A DNA stretch of 64,000 bases from Ailurus styani (taxonomy: Eukaryota > Chordata > Mammalia > Carnivora > Ailuridae), in NCBI GenBank assembly GCA_002007465.1, contig LNAC01000008.1, positions 5,983,878-6,047,877 on the forward strand, read 5' to 3'. A program made the translations under genes and the position numbers. Shown in pieces: positions 1-12,300 of this stretch (its first letter is position 1; each line of letters opens with the position of its first letter). The notes below the pieces were generated by a model that was not told the origin of the DNA, did not search any database, and saw only the letters and a list, made by a program, of their open reading frames with translations.

Positions 1-93
1 AAACGGCGGGGGGCGGCGTGCGGGCGGCGGGCGGGCGGCGGGCGGCGAGCGGCCGCGGGGACGCTCCCCGCTCCAGGTACCGGCACCGCACAG
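1..93 (+). other. ALS2CL: Probable non-coding first exon of ALS2CL (5' partial)
   Basis: A strong splice donor (CACAG|gtaagg) follows position 93 inside the CpG island. A weaker alternative donor (CTCCAG|gtaccg) follows position 76. No ATG-initiated frame joins from here into the ALS2CL coding exon, so this would be 5'UTR. The coding exon at 3803 starts with a good acceptor (ttcacag) and carries 23 nt of leader before its ATG, which requires an upstream exon. The pairing of the two is inferred; transcript data would be needed to exclude further leader exons between 94 and 3802. Confidence 0.5.
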
Positions 94-420
94 GTAAGGG
101 CGGGGCGGAGGTCGCGCGTGTGTGGGCGGGCTCCTGTGCTCGGCGTTCCCCTCACTCCAGGTGGGACCTTCGCCTAGCGCCCCCTTGGGCCGGCGCGCCG
201 CCGTCCCTCCACGACTCCTCGGTCCCGGGCGGCACTCACACCCGGGCCGTCCGAGTTTGTCCCAAGGCCCCCTCCGTGGCAGCGGCCTTCGGCCTCGTCC
301 TCCCTGCCCCGTGGTCACTCGGCCCGGGTTTAGGGGCAGCGCAGGGACAGCCTCCGCACCCCCGCCTGGGGTGCGAGGGCCGCCCGCTGGACCTCACCCA
401 GCCTGGGAGACTGCCAGGAG
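1..420. promoter_or_regulatory. ALS2CL: CpG-rich promoter region of ALS2CL
   Basis: The left edge is extremely G+C rich with many CpG dinucleotides, including runs of GCGGGCGG units, SP1-like GGGCGG boxes and a GCGGCCGC site. This is the composition of a mammalian CpG-island promoter. It lies upstream of the ALS2CL coding exons on the same strand, so it is inferred to be that gene's promoter. The island is cut by the window start, so its full extent and the transcription start cannot be seen. No TATA box is apparent, as is usual for CpG-island promoters. Confidence 0.7.
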
Positions 421-3400
421 GAGGCGACGCCTGCAGTGAGACCGGCATGGGCAAATGCCTGGTGGCTGGAACAGGATCCCATGTTTGGGAAACTCTGGGG
501 ACTGCGTGTGCCGGGGCAGGGAGGAGCAGGGGAGCTGTGAGAGCCTGGGAGTTGGGGGGGGTGTGTGTCTAGGAGGAGAAGCTGAGAGCCATGGAGGGCC
601 AGAGCCAGGTGGTGGGGGCGAGGCCAAAGTGGGGACAGAGGGGTCAGCTGCGGCAGTTGAGCGCCCCCTCTCTTGGGCAGCCCCTCTCTGCTCTACTCCC
701 GTGCTTGCTGGGTGTTTTGGGGGACCTGGGGCAGCCCAGGAAAACGTCCCCAAGCAAAACTTCCTTGCCTGTCCAGACCAGGAAATACCAGAGTGGGTGC
801 CATGACAGGGTGTGGCCCAGGGGCCTGAGGGGCCTGAGGGGCCTTGGAGAGGGTAGGGGAGGCCTCAATGACCCTGCCTGAGAGCAACCTGGCTTGAACG
901 GAGGCCGGGAATGCAGGGGAGAGAGCAGGTCTGGCTGCTGGTTAGATCGACACGGGGACAGGCAGCTGACTCACCTGGGCACGCTGAGACTAGCCAGTCT
1001 GTCCTCACCCCGCCTCACAGGGAGCACCAAGGCTGCCTGAGGAGGTAGGAGGCTGGGCCTCCTGGGTGCTGGGAATTTGCTGTGTGCCCTGAGGCAAGTC
1101 ACCCAGCCTTTCTGAACCACCTCGCTCAGGTGAGCCTGGTGGGATGGGGAGCCAGAGGCCTGGGTCTGAGCCTTGCGTGTGCTCTACAGATAGTGTCTTG
1201 GCCCTCCAGTTCCTTCCCAGGCCTCAGTTTCTCCATATGTACCTCCTGTGCAGCCTACCACTAAGGAACCTTAAACCTGAATAGAGGGCGAAGGTAAGGA
1301 GGCCATGCCCTTGACCAGAGCCGGGTGGGTTGGGGGTATGATGGGTTTGAGCAGGGATTACTCCTGCTGGGTCCCTCCCATGCCACCCCCAAACACACGC
1401 ATGCCTGGTCTGCTCCCTGCTCTCACACCCTTGGTTGCCCCCAGGATGAAGGCCCAAGCTCCCTAGCTAAGAAGTAGGGTCCCATGATCGCTACCAGGCC
1501 AGACCCCCAACCTCATCTGCAGCCTTTCCCCACCCACCACCTCGCCAGCCATGCTTAACTTCTGGCCTTTCCTCTGGGTGGTGTGCCTCAGTTCCCTAGG
1601 GGTAGACATCCCTTTGGGGCCGTAGATCTGGAAAGGTCCTAGAGTCATGTCTGCCAGTCTGGGTCCGTAAGACCCACCCTGAGGGGTCCAGGCCGCTTTG
1701 AGCAGGGAGGGAGGCTGAGGACCAGGTCTCCACACCCAGAGCAGCTGCCCCCACCGGTTTGTCCTTTCTCGGGAGGGCTTAACATAGGCTGAAAGCTCTG
1801 CTCTAATCAGACCCCCATTTCATGGAGGAGGTGACTGAGGCCTAAGCGCTCTGGGTAAGCTGGACCGTGACCAGGACTGAGCAGCAGTGGGTAGGGGGTC
1901 AGCAGGGAGTCCCGTGGGGGTGGCTGAGGTGTGGGCCACGGGTGCAGGCAGGTAGGGAGGGAGGGGTAGCTGCCAGCCCTGCAGGGGGTCGTCTGAGGTA
2001 GAGAGGGACAGAGAGCTCTCTGTCCTGGGTGCGGCGTGGCTGGGCTGGGTCCCAGGTCAGTGTGAGTGTGGGGGCTGCTTGCCATTCAGGATCTCCAAGC
2101 CTCCAGCTGTTGACTGCTGGTCCACACTCGCCCTCATCTGGTTCCTGTCCGCTTGCTGCGGAGGGTGCTGCCCGCACCCTCTTCCTCCACCTTTAGCCCG
2201 TGTCCTCACCTCTCCGTTCAGACCCCGACTGACTGGCTGCCCACTGGGGATGGAAATGTCGCCCCCCAAAGGGCTTTTCCATTCCATCCGTTTCTGGAGA
2301 TAATGGGGGAGGGTCAGGCGGCCCCCACTTGCTGTACCCTGGCCCCAGGGGGTGCGGGGGTTACAGGGCTGCTGCAGGGGCCTGCGGAGGGAACAGGCCA
2401 CAGTAGGGTGTCTGAGTGCTTCCCCTTCCTGCCTGTCCCTCCCCGGGCCTCGCCCTCCTGAAGCAGGAGCAGGAAAGGTGGGGCAGGAATGCCCGGGCCT
2501 GGGCCCTTGGCCAGAGTTCTCAGGCACCCGCCCCACTTCCCCAGAGCCTGTTCCCTGGGAGTTGTAGCTTTTGCCGGGGCCTGGAATGCCCTCTGGTGCC
2601 ACAGGGGTGGATTGGGAGGGATGAGACCCCTTCCTCTTTGCCCTTTTGGGGCTGCGTTGCCTGTCCATTCCAGCAGCTTTGATTGTATCTCCCACCCCAT
2701 CCCGCTCAGCTAACTGCGTAGCCTCAGAGTGACAGCCTGGGAGAGGCGGTGCCAGGGTCTAGGGCTAAAACCCCTCCAGCTCTCACCCCTGAGACAACTA
2801 GTCAGCTCATTTGGGCAAATGGACCTTGCTTGGCGAGGACACTCAGCACTGGTGGGAGAGGGCTGTGTCTCTCGGAGGCTGCAGCCTGGCTTTGGGGGGT
2901 GGCTTTGGAGCCCAGACCCCTTGCTGCCCCTCCCTCTCATCAGAAAGCCACACTCCCAGGGGATCCCCTGCCTGCTTGGTGGGCCTCTCACTCCAGGGTG
3001 GGAAGTCCAAAGACTCGAGCCCGCCTGCCCACCCCTGCAGCCCCTCCCTCTTTCTTCCAGGCACAGCAGGGTCAGCCAGGTTCGGGGGCGCTGGGGGTCT
3101 GGCTGTCACCCATGCTGACCTCACCCTCCCGCTGCTCGGCACTGTCATCACGCCCATCTCCGCAAGTCTGACGTTGGGCCCTACCACTCCCTTGCCCGGA
3201 GATCCTCCATGGCTCCTCTGATGGCCACTTTGGCCACTCTTGGTGGGCCACCCTCAGAACCTGGGCCCTCATGCCCATGATCCTTTGCTCTCATGGCATC
3301 CCACCTGCATGCTTTGTCCATCTCTCTGCCTCTTTATTTCTTGTCCATCCGTGATGGCTCCAGCAGGACACCTATTCCCCCAGACCTCTCCTTGCTTACA

Positions 3401-3802
3401 CAGGTCTTTGGGTGACAGGGGGTCCTCGGTCATGGCCTTGAGAAAAAGGCTAGGTTCCTCTGACAGTGTGTGCTCATATCCAGAGACTCGGTGAAGAGGG
3501 AGTGAGGTCAGAGCACCATTAGATATTACTTTGAGCCCTTGGGAGCCATGGTGGGTGTTTGAGCAGGGGAATGAGCAGACCAGAACTAGGCTGGAAGAGC
3601 ACCTGCTTGGTCAGGTCCCCTCCGCTGGGCCCAGGGGCAGAGCAGGGCAGGGGTCAGCGGCCAGTCCAGAAATTCCACTTTGATGCTGCCCCGGGCCGGT
3701 GGCTCACATCTGTCATGGGCGGTCCCAGACACACGGACGGAAGGCATGGCCCTGACCCCGCTCTCGCTGGGGCCCTCACTCTGGCCTGTGACCCATTCAC
3801 AG
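94..3802 (+). other. First intron of ALS2CL, no gene seen
   Basis: About 3.7 kb of GC-rich unique sequence between the probable leader exon and the first coding exon. Many open frames exist on both strands, but none has conserved-looking composition, flanking splice signals or a recognisable domain. They fit the low stop-codon frequency of GC-rich DNA. No full-length transposable element was recognised. Confidence 0.5.
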
Positions 3803-3825
3803 GCCCTGAGGGCCGCGCTCTGGCC

Positions 3826-6800
3826 ATGTGCAGCCCGGAGGAAGAGGCCCTGCTGCGGCTGGAGGAGGTCTTCTCGGCTACCCTCGCCCGCATCAGCAGC
3901 CTTGTCCTCCAGCCCCTGCTCGAAACCAGTGAGTCTCAGCTCTGCAGTGGCGAGGGTGGGGGACGCTGGAGCCATCTGGGGATCCGAGCCCTACCTTGTC
4001 AGACCTTCTGAGGCACAGCTTCCTCAGCCTCAAACGGGAGTGGGGACACTTGGTATCGGCATTTCTGACAGGACTGGGGCCCTGCCTCCGGTCGCTGACT
4101 GCTCCCTTCTTTGAGGCACCCCAAGGGGCCAGGCCATGAACCCTTAGTCTAGACCCAGCTATACAAAAATCCCACCTCTTCTAGGGCATGGGCCTGATTC
4201 TCATCCTGCTCTCACCTTGGCCATGACCCAGTTGGGGTCTCACCTGTGAAGTGACCTTGATCAGGTGCCTTCCACTTGGGGGCTCTGTCTGTGCATCTGC
4301 GGGTGCCAGGGGACCACGGGATCTTACAGACCCCATATCCCAGACCCGAGAAAGCCCAGAGCCTCAGGGGATTTAGTGTACTTGGTGCCTCTAGGTCACG
4401 AGTGCTGACCCTGTTTCGTGAGGGGGTGGATAGGTGCCCCCCCGACTCTTCAAGGGTGCTGGCCCGCACTCCAGCTGCCCATCCCTGCTGAGCTCAGGGT
4501 GCCACACCGGCTTCCTCTCCTGTCCCCCAAAACCCTGGCTGCAGCTCCTGGGCTGCGGGGCACCGCCCCCTCATCTTGCGGTTGTGTCCCCCACCCCCAG
4601 CCCCAGAGCCCTCAGACCCCCAGGGCAGAGAATGCCTGCGGCTGGTGCAGCAGCTGCACCGGAGCTCCCAGCAGCTCTGGGAGGTGACGGAGGAGAACCT
4701 GCACTCACTACGGGAGAGGCTGGGCCGCCGAGACACCGTGGGTCTGGAGTCCCTGCTGTTGCTGCGTGAGGTTGACCAAGTCCTGCAGGTGCACGTGGAG
4801 TAAGACAGTGAAGAAGGCTGGGGCATGAGGGCTCACCTGGGTCAGGTTTAGGCCAAGGTCTGGGTTCAGTCTGGGGTCGGGCACTGGCTCAGACACCCGG
4901 GACCTGAGCCTTGGGGCCTTCCAGGGAAGAAAGACTGAGTTGAAATTAACCTGGTCGGGGCAGGGCTGCAGCCACGCAGCGAGTGGGATCCGGGGACCCC
5001 GGCGGGGCAGGGGTTGGGGTGTGAAGCCCTGGGCTGGGCCTGCAGGCTGTCTCCTGTGCTCCCGGCAGGTACATTGAGTCCTATGCTAGCTGTGTGGCAG
5101 TGCAGGCCTTTCAGAAGGCAGCAAAGAAGAGGAGGTGAGCCCAGGAGGCTGCAGGGGCCCACTGCGCTGGCGGGGGTGTCCGGGAAGGAAGGTCGGGGAA
5201 GTCCCATCCCCAGAGCAGCGAGTGTCACAGCCGGTGACTCATCCTGAGCACTCCTGGTTCTGACAATTCCATGCTGCTCCACACCGGAAGAGAGGGAGGG
5301 AAGTCTATGGGGGCTGTGAGCACAGTCCAGATGTCCACTAGCCACGCTTGACCCTGGGAAGGGGAAGGAGGGGCCGTCCTGTTCAGGGTGGGTGGGTGGA
5401 CTCACCGATCCCTTCACACGGAGATATTGCCACTGACTCCAGTAGGGCGGCTGTATTTATCTGATAGGAGAGCCATTTGGGGTCTGGGACTGCCCCTGGG
5501 ATCTGGGGGCTTAGCTGGGGTACGGGTGGGGTGGGGATGGCGGTAGGTTCAGGAACGGAGGAAGGGAGTGAAGGTGGTGTGTGTGGCCCTCCGTGCACCC
5601 AGGGAGTTCTGGCGGGGCCAGCGCAAGGCCCTGGGGCAGTTGCTGTCGGGTGTGAGCTCCGAGGCCTCGGTGGGCACGGTGCTGGCCCAGGCCCTCCGCC
5701 AGCCGCTGGCCCATCACGTGCAGCAGTACGTGCTCCTCCTGCTGAGCCTCGGGGACAGCGTCACCGAGGTAAGTGGTAGGGCTGTCGGGGGGCCGGGGGC
5801 CGCTCACTGGGCCTGTTGCTTGTAGGGGAGCCGAAGGAGGAGGGAAGTAGGGCCCTGGCTCCGGGGACTCGCCTTACTTACTCAGGACCCCCGGTTTGAG
5901 AAGGACCTGGCTGCGCTTTGGGGGTAGAACAGTGTTCTGGGGCGGGGTGGGGGGTTGACGGGGCCTGTCTGAGGTCCGTGGCTGTGCCCTAGTGGAGCCG
6001 GCAGACACCCAGGAGCAGATAGAGAGCCATGTTACTGGACGTGAGGACCCCTGGCCGAGGCCTAGCAGTGCTCTGGAAGCATCTTTGCTCTGGCCTCTCC
6101 CCGAAGGAAGGGCTGGCAGGGAGAAACGGACAGACTTCGGCTTCGATCCAGACTGTCCGGGCAGCTGGGGCCACGCCAGGGCTGGGGCAAGCATCGCAGG
6201 GTGTGGGGAGGCTCTGACGAGCCCCCCGTCCCCCCACTCACCAGCCGCTCTGTGTCCCCGCAGCCTCACCCCGCTCGGGAGCTGGTGGTGCACGCGGCCA
6301 CCCTCTTCGGGAACCTGCAGTCCTTCATGAGGCAGGCGCTGGACCAGGCGCTGGCCACACAGGCTCTGTGGCACACCTTGAGCAGCCGGCTGAGAGTGAG
6401 TTTGAGGCCTGATGCGTGGTCGGGGAGGGGGCCTGCGGGACTCGCTGTGCCTCCGCTTCCCCATCTGGGAGTGAGAGCGGTGGCCGAGCTGGGTGGCTGG
6501 GAGGTCCATCTGTCCAGCCGTCCCCAGGCCCTTGCAGAGTGCCTCCCCGGCTCCGGCCAGGTGTCTGGTGAGCTGCTCTGGGGAAGAGGCATCAGAACGG
6601 ATGCTCGGTCCTGGGAGGCCGCCAAACGATCCCATCCTTACGTCACCACCTGCTGCGGCATGCGGTGCCCCCGCCTGGGGGAAAGCCCCCCTGTGCCCCG
6701 GGAGGATGTGACAGCCCTGGGGCGCGGGGTAGACAATTAGGTGAACGGGAGAGGGGACACGACTCGCCAGCGAGGGGCAGCGACTGCAGAGCCCCACTGA

Positions 6801-9361
6801 GTGTTGTTGGGGGCTCGGCGGGGGCAGTGGCTCCAGGGACAGTGGGCGTCAAAGTGAAGCCTCAAGACGGCTTGTGCTGCCCCCCACCCCTTGGAGCCCG
6901 GCGTCCGTCACTGCGCTGGGGGCCTCCGCGAGATGCTCAGACTGCCGGGGGCCGGAGCGCCGGCAGAGGCAGGCCGAGGAGTGGGTACAGCCCCCGGGAC
7001 AGGGGGTGCCTGAGCCCCGTGCCTCCCCGCTCTGCTCCCCAGGACGTGCTCTGCACCCCTGCGCGCCGACTCCTGCAGGACAGCCAGGACGTAGCCGTGA
7101 CGGTCACCCCACTGCGGGCCGAGCGCGTGCTGCTCTTCGATGATGCCCTCGTCTTGCTGCAGGTTGGGGTGGGGCTGACCAGAGGTCCTGGCGCCGCAGC
7201 GGGGGCTGGGGTCTGGCTGAGAAAGCAGCGGGAGGGAGACGGCTGGCAGCGAGAACTCGGGCTCACGGGGAGGGGATGGGGGCCGAGGGGCCGGTGGTGC
7301 CGGGGTGGGGGCGGCGGGGAGAGTCATCCCCGCAGCAGGGGCGTGCTTTTGGGCAAGGCCGCTCCAGGCGCGTCCCAGCCTCAGCCCTTGCCGACTGGTA
7401 TCCCTGCTAAACATCACCTCGCTTTCCTCATCTGGAAAATGGGCCGCTTGGGAGTGAGTTTGTCCTCCTGCGGATGCCAGACAACTCTTAATTCTCTTCC
7501 TCACCTGGGAGAGGAGCCCCACAGGGGGGGTCCCGGGTGGCTCTTGGTGGCTGAGGAGGGCTGGATGAACCACTCAGGGCACACACGAGGCTTCTAGAGA
7601 AGAGTGCCGCATGGAAGCAGTGCCCGGGATTCTGGATATCAGCAAAGTCAGCGGGGAGCCGGGCCGGGGTTTGGGATCGTTCCCTGGCCTGTAGCCTTGA
7701 CTGTGCCTAGCTCCCCCTGAATTCAGACCGGTCTTGTGATAGCCAGAGCTCTGTCTTCTCTGTCCCGTCAGAATGCCAGTCTGGGACTCCCCTGCACGCA
7801 GGAAGGCTGGGGCCTGGCAGGGAGGCTACTTACCCAGATCCGTGTCTCCTGAAACCTGGTTTTGGGGGTTCTGATTCAGTTGAGTTCCCCTCCACTCCCG
7901 ACTTTGCGTTCTGTGCTCCAGGTACACTGATGAGATGTCACTTACATGCTCTGCACCCTTTCCTACCTCTGGACCTTTGCATGTCCTGTGCCAGGCCCAC
8001 CCTTGTCCCTGCCTGTGTCTGGCCCCCTCCTCCTGCCTTTCGGGCCTGGGCCTGGCACCCCCTCTTCCTCCCGGGGCAGTGAGGCAGTGACCGGCGTACC
8101 TAGGCCAGACAGGAGGTCGCTACATGAAATCTTTTAGAGGAAGGGACGTTCATCAGCTCTCAGAGCAGGGACGGCTTTCCAGGTAGAAGGAGCAGTGTGA
8201 GCCAAGGGTCAGATTGAGGGGGGCTGGGGGCAGGCTTGAGAAGGTGTGTGTGTGGCAGGACCATGGCGCCTTGGTGTGGAGGGGGTGAGGAGTGGGGACC
8301 TGGGAGCTGGGAGTGGTCTGTGTGGTCTCAGGGGTCTGGCTTCCCACCCCCCAGACGGTAGGAGCCTGAGAGGTTTCCAGCAGGGGCTGATGGTGTCCGA
8401 GCAGCGGCTGTGATGGAGCAGCATGTGGGGGGCGGGGGAGGCTGCTCTCGGGGTCCCGGCCATCCCTCAGATGGGAAGGGAGACAGAGGAGCCGCCCTGG
8501 AGATGGGGAACAGGCTCGGTGCTGGGCATGCTAGACTAAGCACCAGGGGACACCCAGTGGTGTGGCTGCAGGTCAGTGCCCGGAGAAGCTTGGGCCAGAG
8601 CAGTAGGGGAGCGTCTGGGCTGGGCCCTGGGTGACCCTGGTGCCCATCTTCTTCCAGGGTCACAGTGTCCACACCTTTGACCTGAAGCTGGTGTGGGTGG
8701 ATCCTGGGCAGGACGGGTGAGCAGCCCCCTCCAATGACACCCCGGGGCCATCTCTCCCTCCACCCTCACGAAACTGCCCGCACCCCAGGGCTGGGGCCTC
8801 CCAGAACACCCTTCCGGACAGAGCTGGGGCCTACTCATCACCTCCGTCTGTCTAGGTGCACGTTCCGCCTCCTCACACCGGAGGACGAGCTCTCCTTTTG
8901 CTCCAAGGACCCCCAGGACCGGGTGAGTGTGGGTGGGCTGTGAATCCGGGTGGTGGGGCAAGAGGAGAGGGGAGATGGGGGGGTGTGGAGCACCTGGAGG
9001 CTCTGTGGGAGTGGCCAGGCCTCTGGGGTCATGGTCAGAGGGAGGCAGTGGTCAGCCTGGGGTCCAACATCAGAACGCCGCAGAGCCCACGGCATTTCCC
9101 GTATGAAGCCGGGATTGGGGCCTGTGTGGGTCCCGGAGGTTCTGTCTGGCCCCTCTGGGCAGGCCCTGAAACCACACCCAAGGATCTCAGGTCTGGACGC
9201 GGGGCCCTGGGGAGCAGGGTGGGGAGTTGGAGTTTCCCCCAATGGCCCAAACAAGGTCAGGGGCGGTGGAAGGGGTACTATCTGGAGCTACCCCACAAGG
9301 CTTCCTAGCGGGGCCGCTGGCACAGCAGTGACCTCTCCTGTGTCTCCCCTGTCCCCACCAG
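3826..9361 (+). other. ALS2CL: ALS2CL N-terminal DH/PH-like half (coding exons 1-8)
   Basis: Coding exons 1-8 give residues 1-304, and the PH-like segment runs on into exon 9. The first ~220 residues are helical and leucine-rich (LLRLEEVF, LLLLREVDQVLQ, HHVQQYVLLLLSLGD), matching the region of ALS2CL related to the alsin DH domain. From about residue 223 the sequence DVLCTPARRLLQDSQD, then RAERVLLFDDALVLLQ and HTFDLKLVWV, has the alternating hydrophobic pattern of a PH fold. It ends in a helix in exon 9 (MVWQWKVTQAVCQAL). Domain names follow the known alsin family. This half is not expected to be a strong Rho exchange factor, which is general knowledge rather than something the sequence shows. 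Confidence 0.75.
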
Positions 9362-12300
9362 ATGGTCTGGCAGTGGAAAGTGACTCAGGCTGTGTGCCAG
9401 GCCCTGCGCGGGAAGAAGGACTTCCCTGTGCTGGGGGCGGGCCTGGAGCCCTCCAAGCCCCCCACCTGCCGCTGCGTGGCATACACCTTCCGTGCCGAGG
9501 GCCGGCTCTGCCAGGCCACCTATGAGGGCGAGTGGTGTCAGGGCAGGCCCCATGGCAGGTGAGCGACCGGGGCTCTGGGCCCAGGGAGATGGGGCTCCTC
9601 CTGGGAGTCTGAGGGGCGGACGGGACCTAATCGCCTCCAGGCACCAACAGAAGGCTGTTCCTTCCTGCATCGGTCGGTCAACTCTGTTTGTCTCCCAGGC
9701 TGTCTTAAGCCCCGTCGGACAGGACCTGGCCCATAGTAGGTCTGTGTCACGTGGAGTCTTGATGATGGTGATGAGCCCAGTGGGACAGACTTTAGATCTG
9801 CCGTTGCTGTTCTCGGGAGGGCGGAAGGATAATTCTCATGTCCCCGTAGCGCTAGCTGGGTGTGGAAATGGTTTGCATACCTCCTGTCTCCACCGGTCTT
9901 TACAAGAACACTCTGGGGGAGTGTTCTTGTCCATTCTGTAGGTGCAGACACTGAGGCCAGAGACTGGCATGACTTGCCCAAGGCCTTAGGGCAGGTTCTA
10001 GGGTGAGTCCAGCTTCAGCCACAGGTCTGCGTGACCCCACAAGCAGGAGAGCTTTGGAAGAAGGTGTGGCCCCCACCCCCACGCCACAGCTGGGAAAGCC
10101 AAGGCCCAGAAAGCAGAAGGGACTTGCCGAGGTGATGGTCACAAGCGCTTTAGTTTCTGAGACCTTGCCTACTTCCAGAAAGGGCTTGAGGAAGCGAATG
10201 AACAAAACAAAACAAACAAACAAAAAACCCCAGAAAACACAAGGCCCTGTCAGAAGAGGAGAGGAGGATGCTAGAAACCACTGCCTAGCATTTGACTTAA
10301 GCTTGAAGTTTAGCTCGGAGTTTCCTGTTGGTCAAGGGAAAAAGGGGACCTGGATGTTTCCAGAGCTGTCCTTGTGGGGTGTGGTGAGTGTGCCAGTGGC
10401 TGCCGGGGCCGTTGTGCCAGGAGTCGAGAAGGGCTGAGAGCCCCTGTGGGTCAGAGAAGAGGGCTGGGTGGGGGCGGAGAGTCCAGTCTGAGGGGAACCT
10501 CGGCCTCTGAGGGAGCTGGCGGTGGAGGTCAGCCGGGGGCCTGTGTGTGTTGAAGGGTGGGCCTGGCGGGCCTGATGTGCGTGGACCTTCCCTCTCTTCC
10601 AGGGGCACCCTGAAGTGGCCCGATGGCCGGAATCACGTGGGGAATTTTTGCCAGGGCCTGGAGCACGGGTAAGTGTGGGGCTGCAGCGGGAGCGGGTGGT
10701 GGGCAGGTGAGCGGCTTTCGCCCCCACCCCCGTCACCAGCCTGGCCCCATCCTCGATTCCCAGACCTCAAGCAGGAACTTAAGACCGTTTGGTCCAGCTC
10801 CCCTTAGTGCACAGAAGGGAAAGCCCAGAGGAGGTGGGGGGCCATGGAGGGAGCGGTCAGGGCTGGAGGTGCTCCCGGGATACATGGGGGTGGGGAGGGG
10901 GGTGTCCTGGGAGTGGCCCTTGGGAAGCAAGGGCACCAGAGCCCCTGGCAGCATCTCCCCATCATCTGAGAAGGCCCCTCGGAGGCAGGGACGCTGCGGG
11001 GCGGCATGGAGGGGTGGCGCGGGGTGTCTTGGGCCAAGGTGACGGCCCGGTGCTGACTGCCCTCCCCGCACACCCACACTGGCAGCTTCGGCATCCGCCT
11101 GGTGCCTCAGGCCTCCGAGGACAAGTTCGACTGTTACAAGTGCCACTGGCGGGAAGGCAGCATGTGCGGCTATGGCATCTGTGAGTAAGTGCCCTTGGCC
11201 CTGTGGCGGGGCGGGTGCGTGGGGCGGCCGCCGGCACTGGGCTGAGCTCGGGAGGCCGGGCCAGCTGTCGGTGACCCTCCACAGGTATGGCACTGACGAG
11301 GTGTACAGAGGCTACTTCCAGGAGGGCCTGCGGCACGGGTTTGGGGTCCTCGAGAGCGCCCCGCAGGCCCCGCAGCCCTGCAGGTACACGGGCCACTGGG
11401 AGAGGGGCCGGCGGAACGGCTATGGCGTCGAGGAGGACGGGGACAGGTGAGCGCTGTGCCCCCACCCCCTGCGGGGTAAGGGCGGGGTTAGGGCCAGACC
11501 CCCTCACAGACGCAGGGCCGTCGTCAGAGGGGCCAGTCCGTTTGTCCCCCCGAGTCCCCCTGAAGCCCCTCACTTCCTGTCCGCAACCTTGGTTGATGCT
11601 GAGGCTCAGAATGAGGGGGCCCTGAGCTCCCTGGTCTGGCCTCTCCTTGTGCTCTCTGGGAGGAGTTTCTGACCCCTGGTCTAGTCCCACATAAGGATCA
11701 CAGCCCTTCCTGGCTCTCTGGGCCATGAGACAAAGCTCAGGGCCCTCAGCCTGGCATTCAAGGCTTGCCTGTTTCTCTGACCTCACCCCTGCTGTGCTGC
11801 CCATGCACCCCATCAACCTTCTAGACCACTGAATGCCCCCTCGTACCTGTCCTATCGGTTGTAGGCTTCTACCTCCATGGCTTTGCACTCCATCTGCCCT
11901 TCCTGCCACCTCCCCCGGGAAGCCTGCCAGGATACCCTCCCCCAGGCAGGCTTCTTCCTCCTCCACCCCCTCTTCCTCTTGGAGGTCCTGACCTCACTCT
12001 CCCTGTGTGTGAGTTGATGTCCTTCATCATCACCTCAGGCGATGTCGTTGCTCCTTACCTGCCCTCCACCCCCACCCCAACTCCAGCCATGCCAGCAGAG
12101 CACATGGAAGTGCCAGGAACGATTCTGACCCCACTTTGGCTCCTCTCCAGGGGTGAGCGCTATATTGGCATGTGGCAGGCCGACCAACGCCATGGCCCGG
12201 GGGTCATGGTCACGCAGGCTGGTGTCTGCTACCAGGGGACCTTCCAGGCGGACAAGATGGTGGTGAGTGGGGTGACCTGGGTGTGCCCTGAGCTACCCTA

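Noticed and set aside
5874..6797. 307-residue open frame on the - strand
   Set aside because: Antisense to coding exon 5 and flanking introns of ALS2CL, with low-complexity Pro/Arg/Ser composition typical of GC-rich shadow frames.
6665..7597. 310-residue open frame on the + strand
   Set aside because: It contains ALS2CL coding exon 6 in frame, but the rest reads through introns (Gly/Arg-rich). The spliced model explains the conserved part.
10962..11966. 334-residue open frame on the - strand
   Set aside because: It lies antisense across ALS2CL coding exons 11 and 12 and introns in GC-rich DNA. It has no domain and no splice or promoter context. Low stop density explains it.
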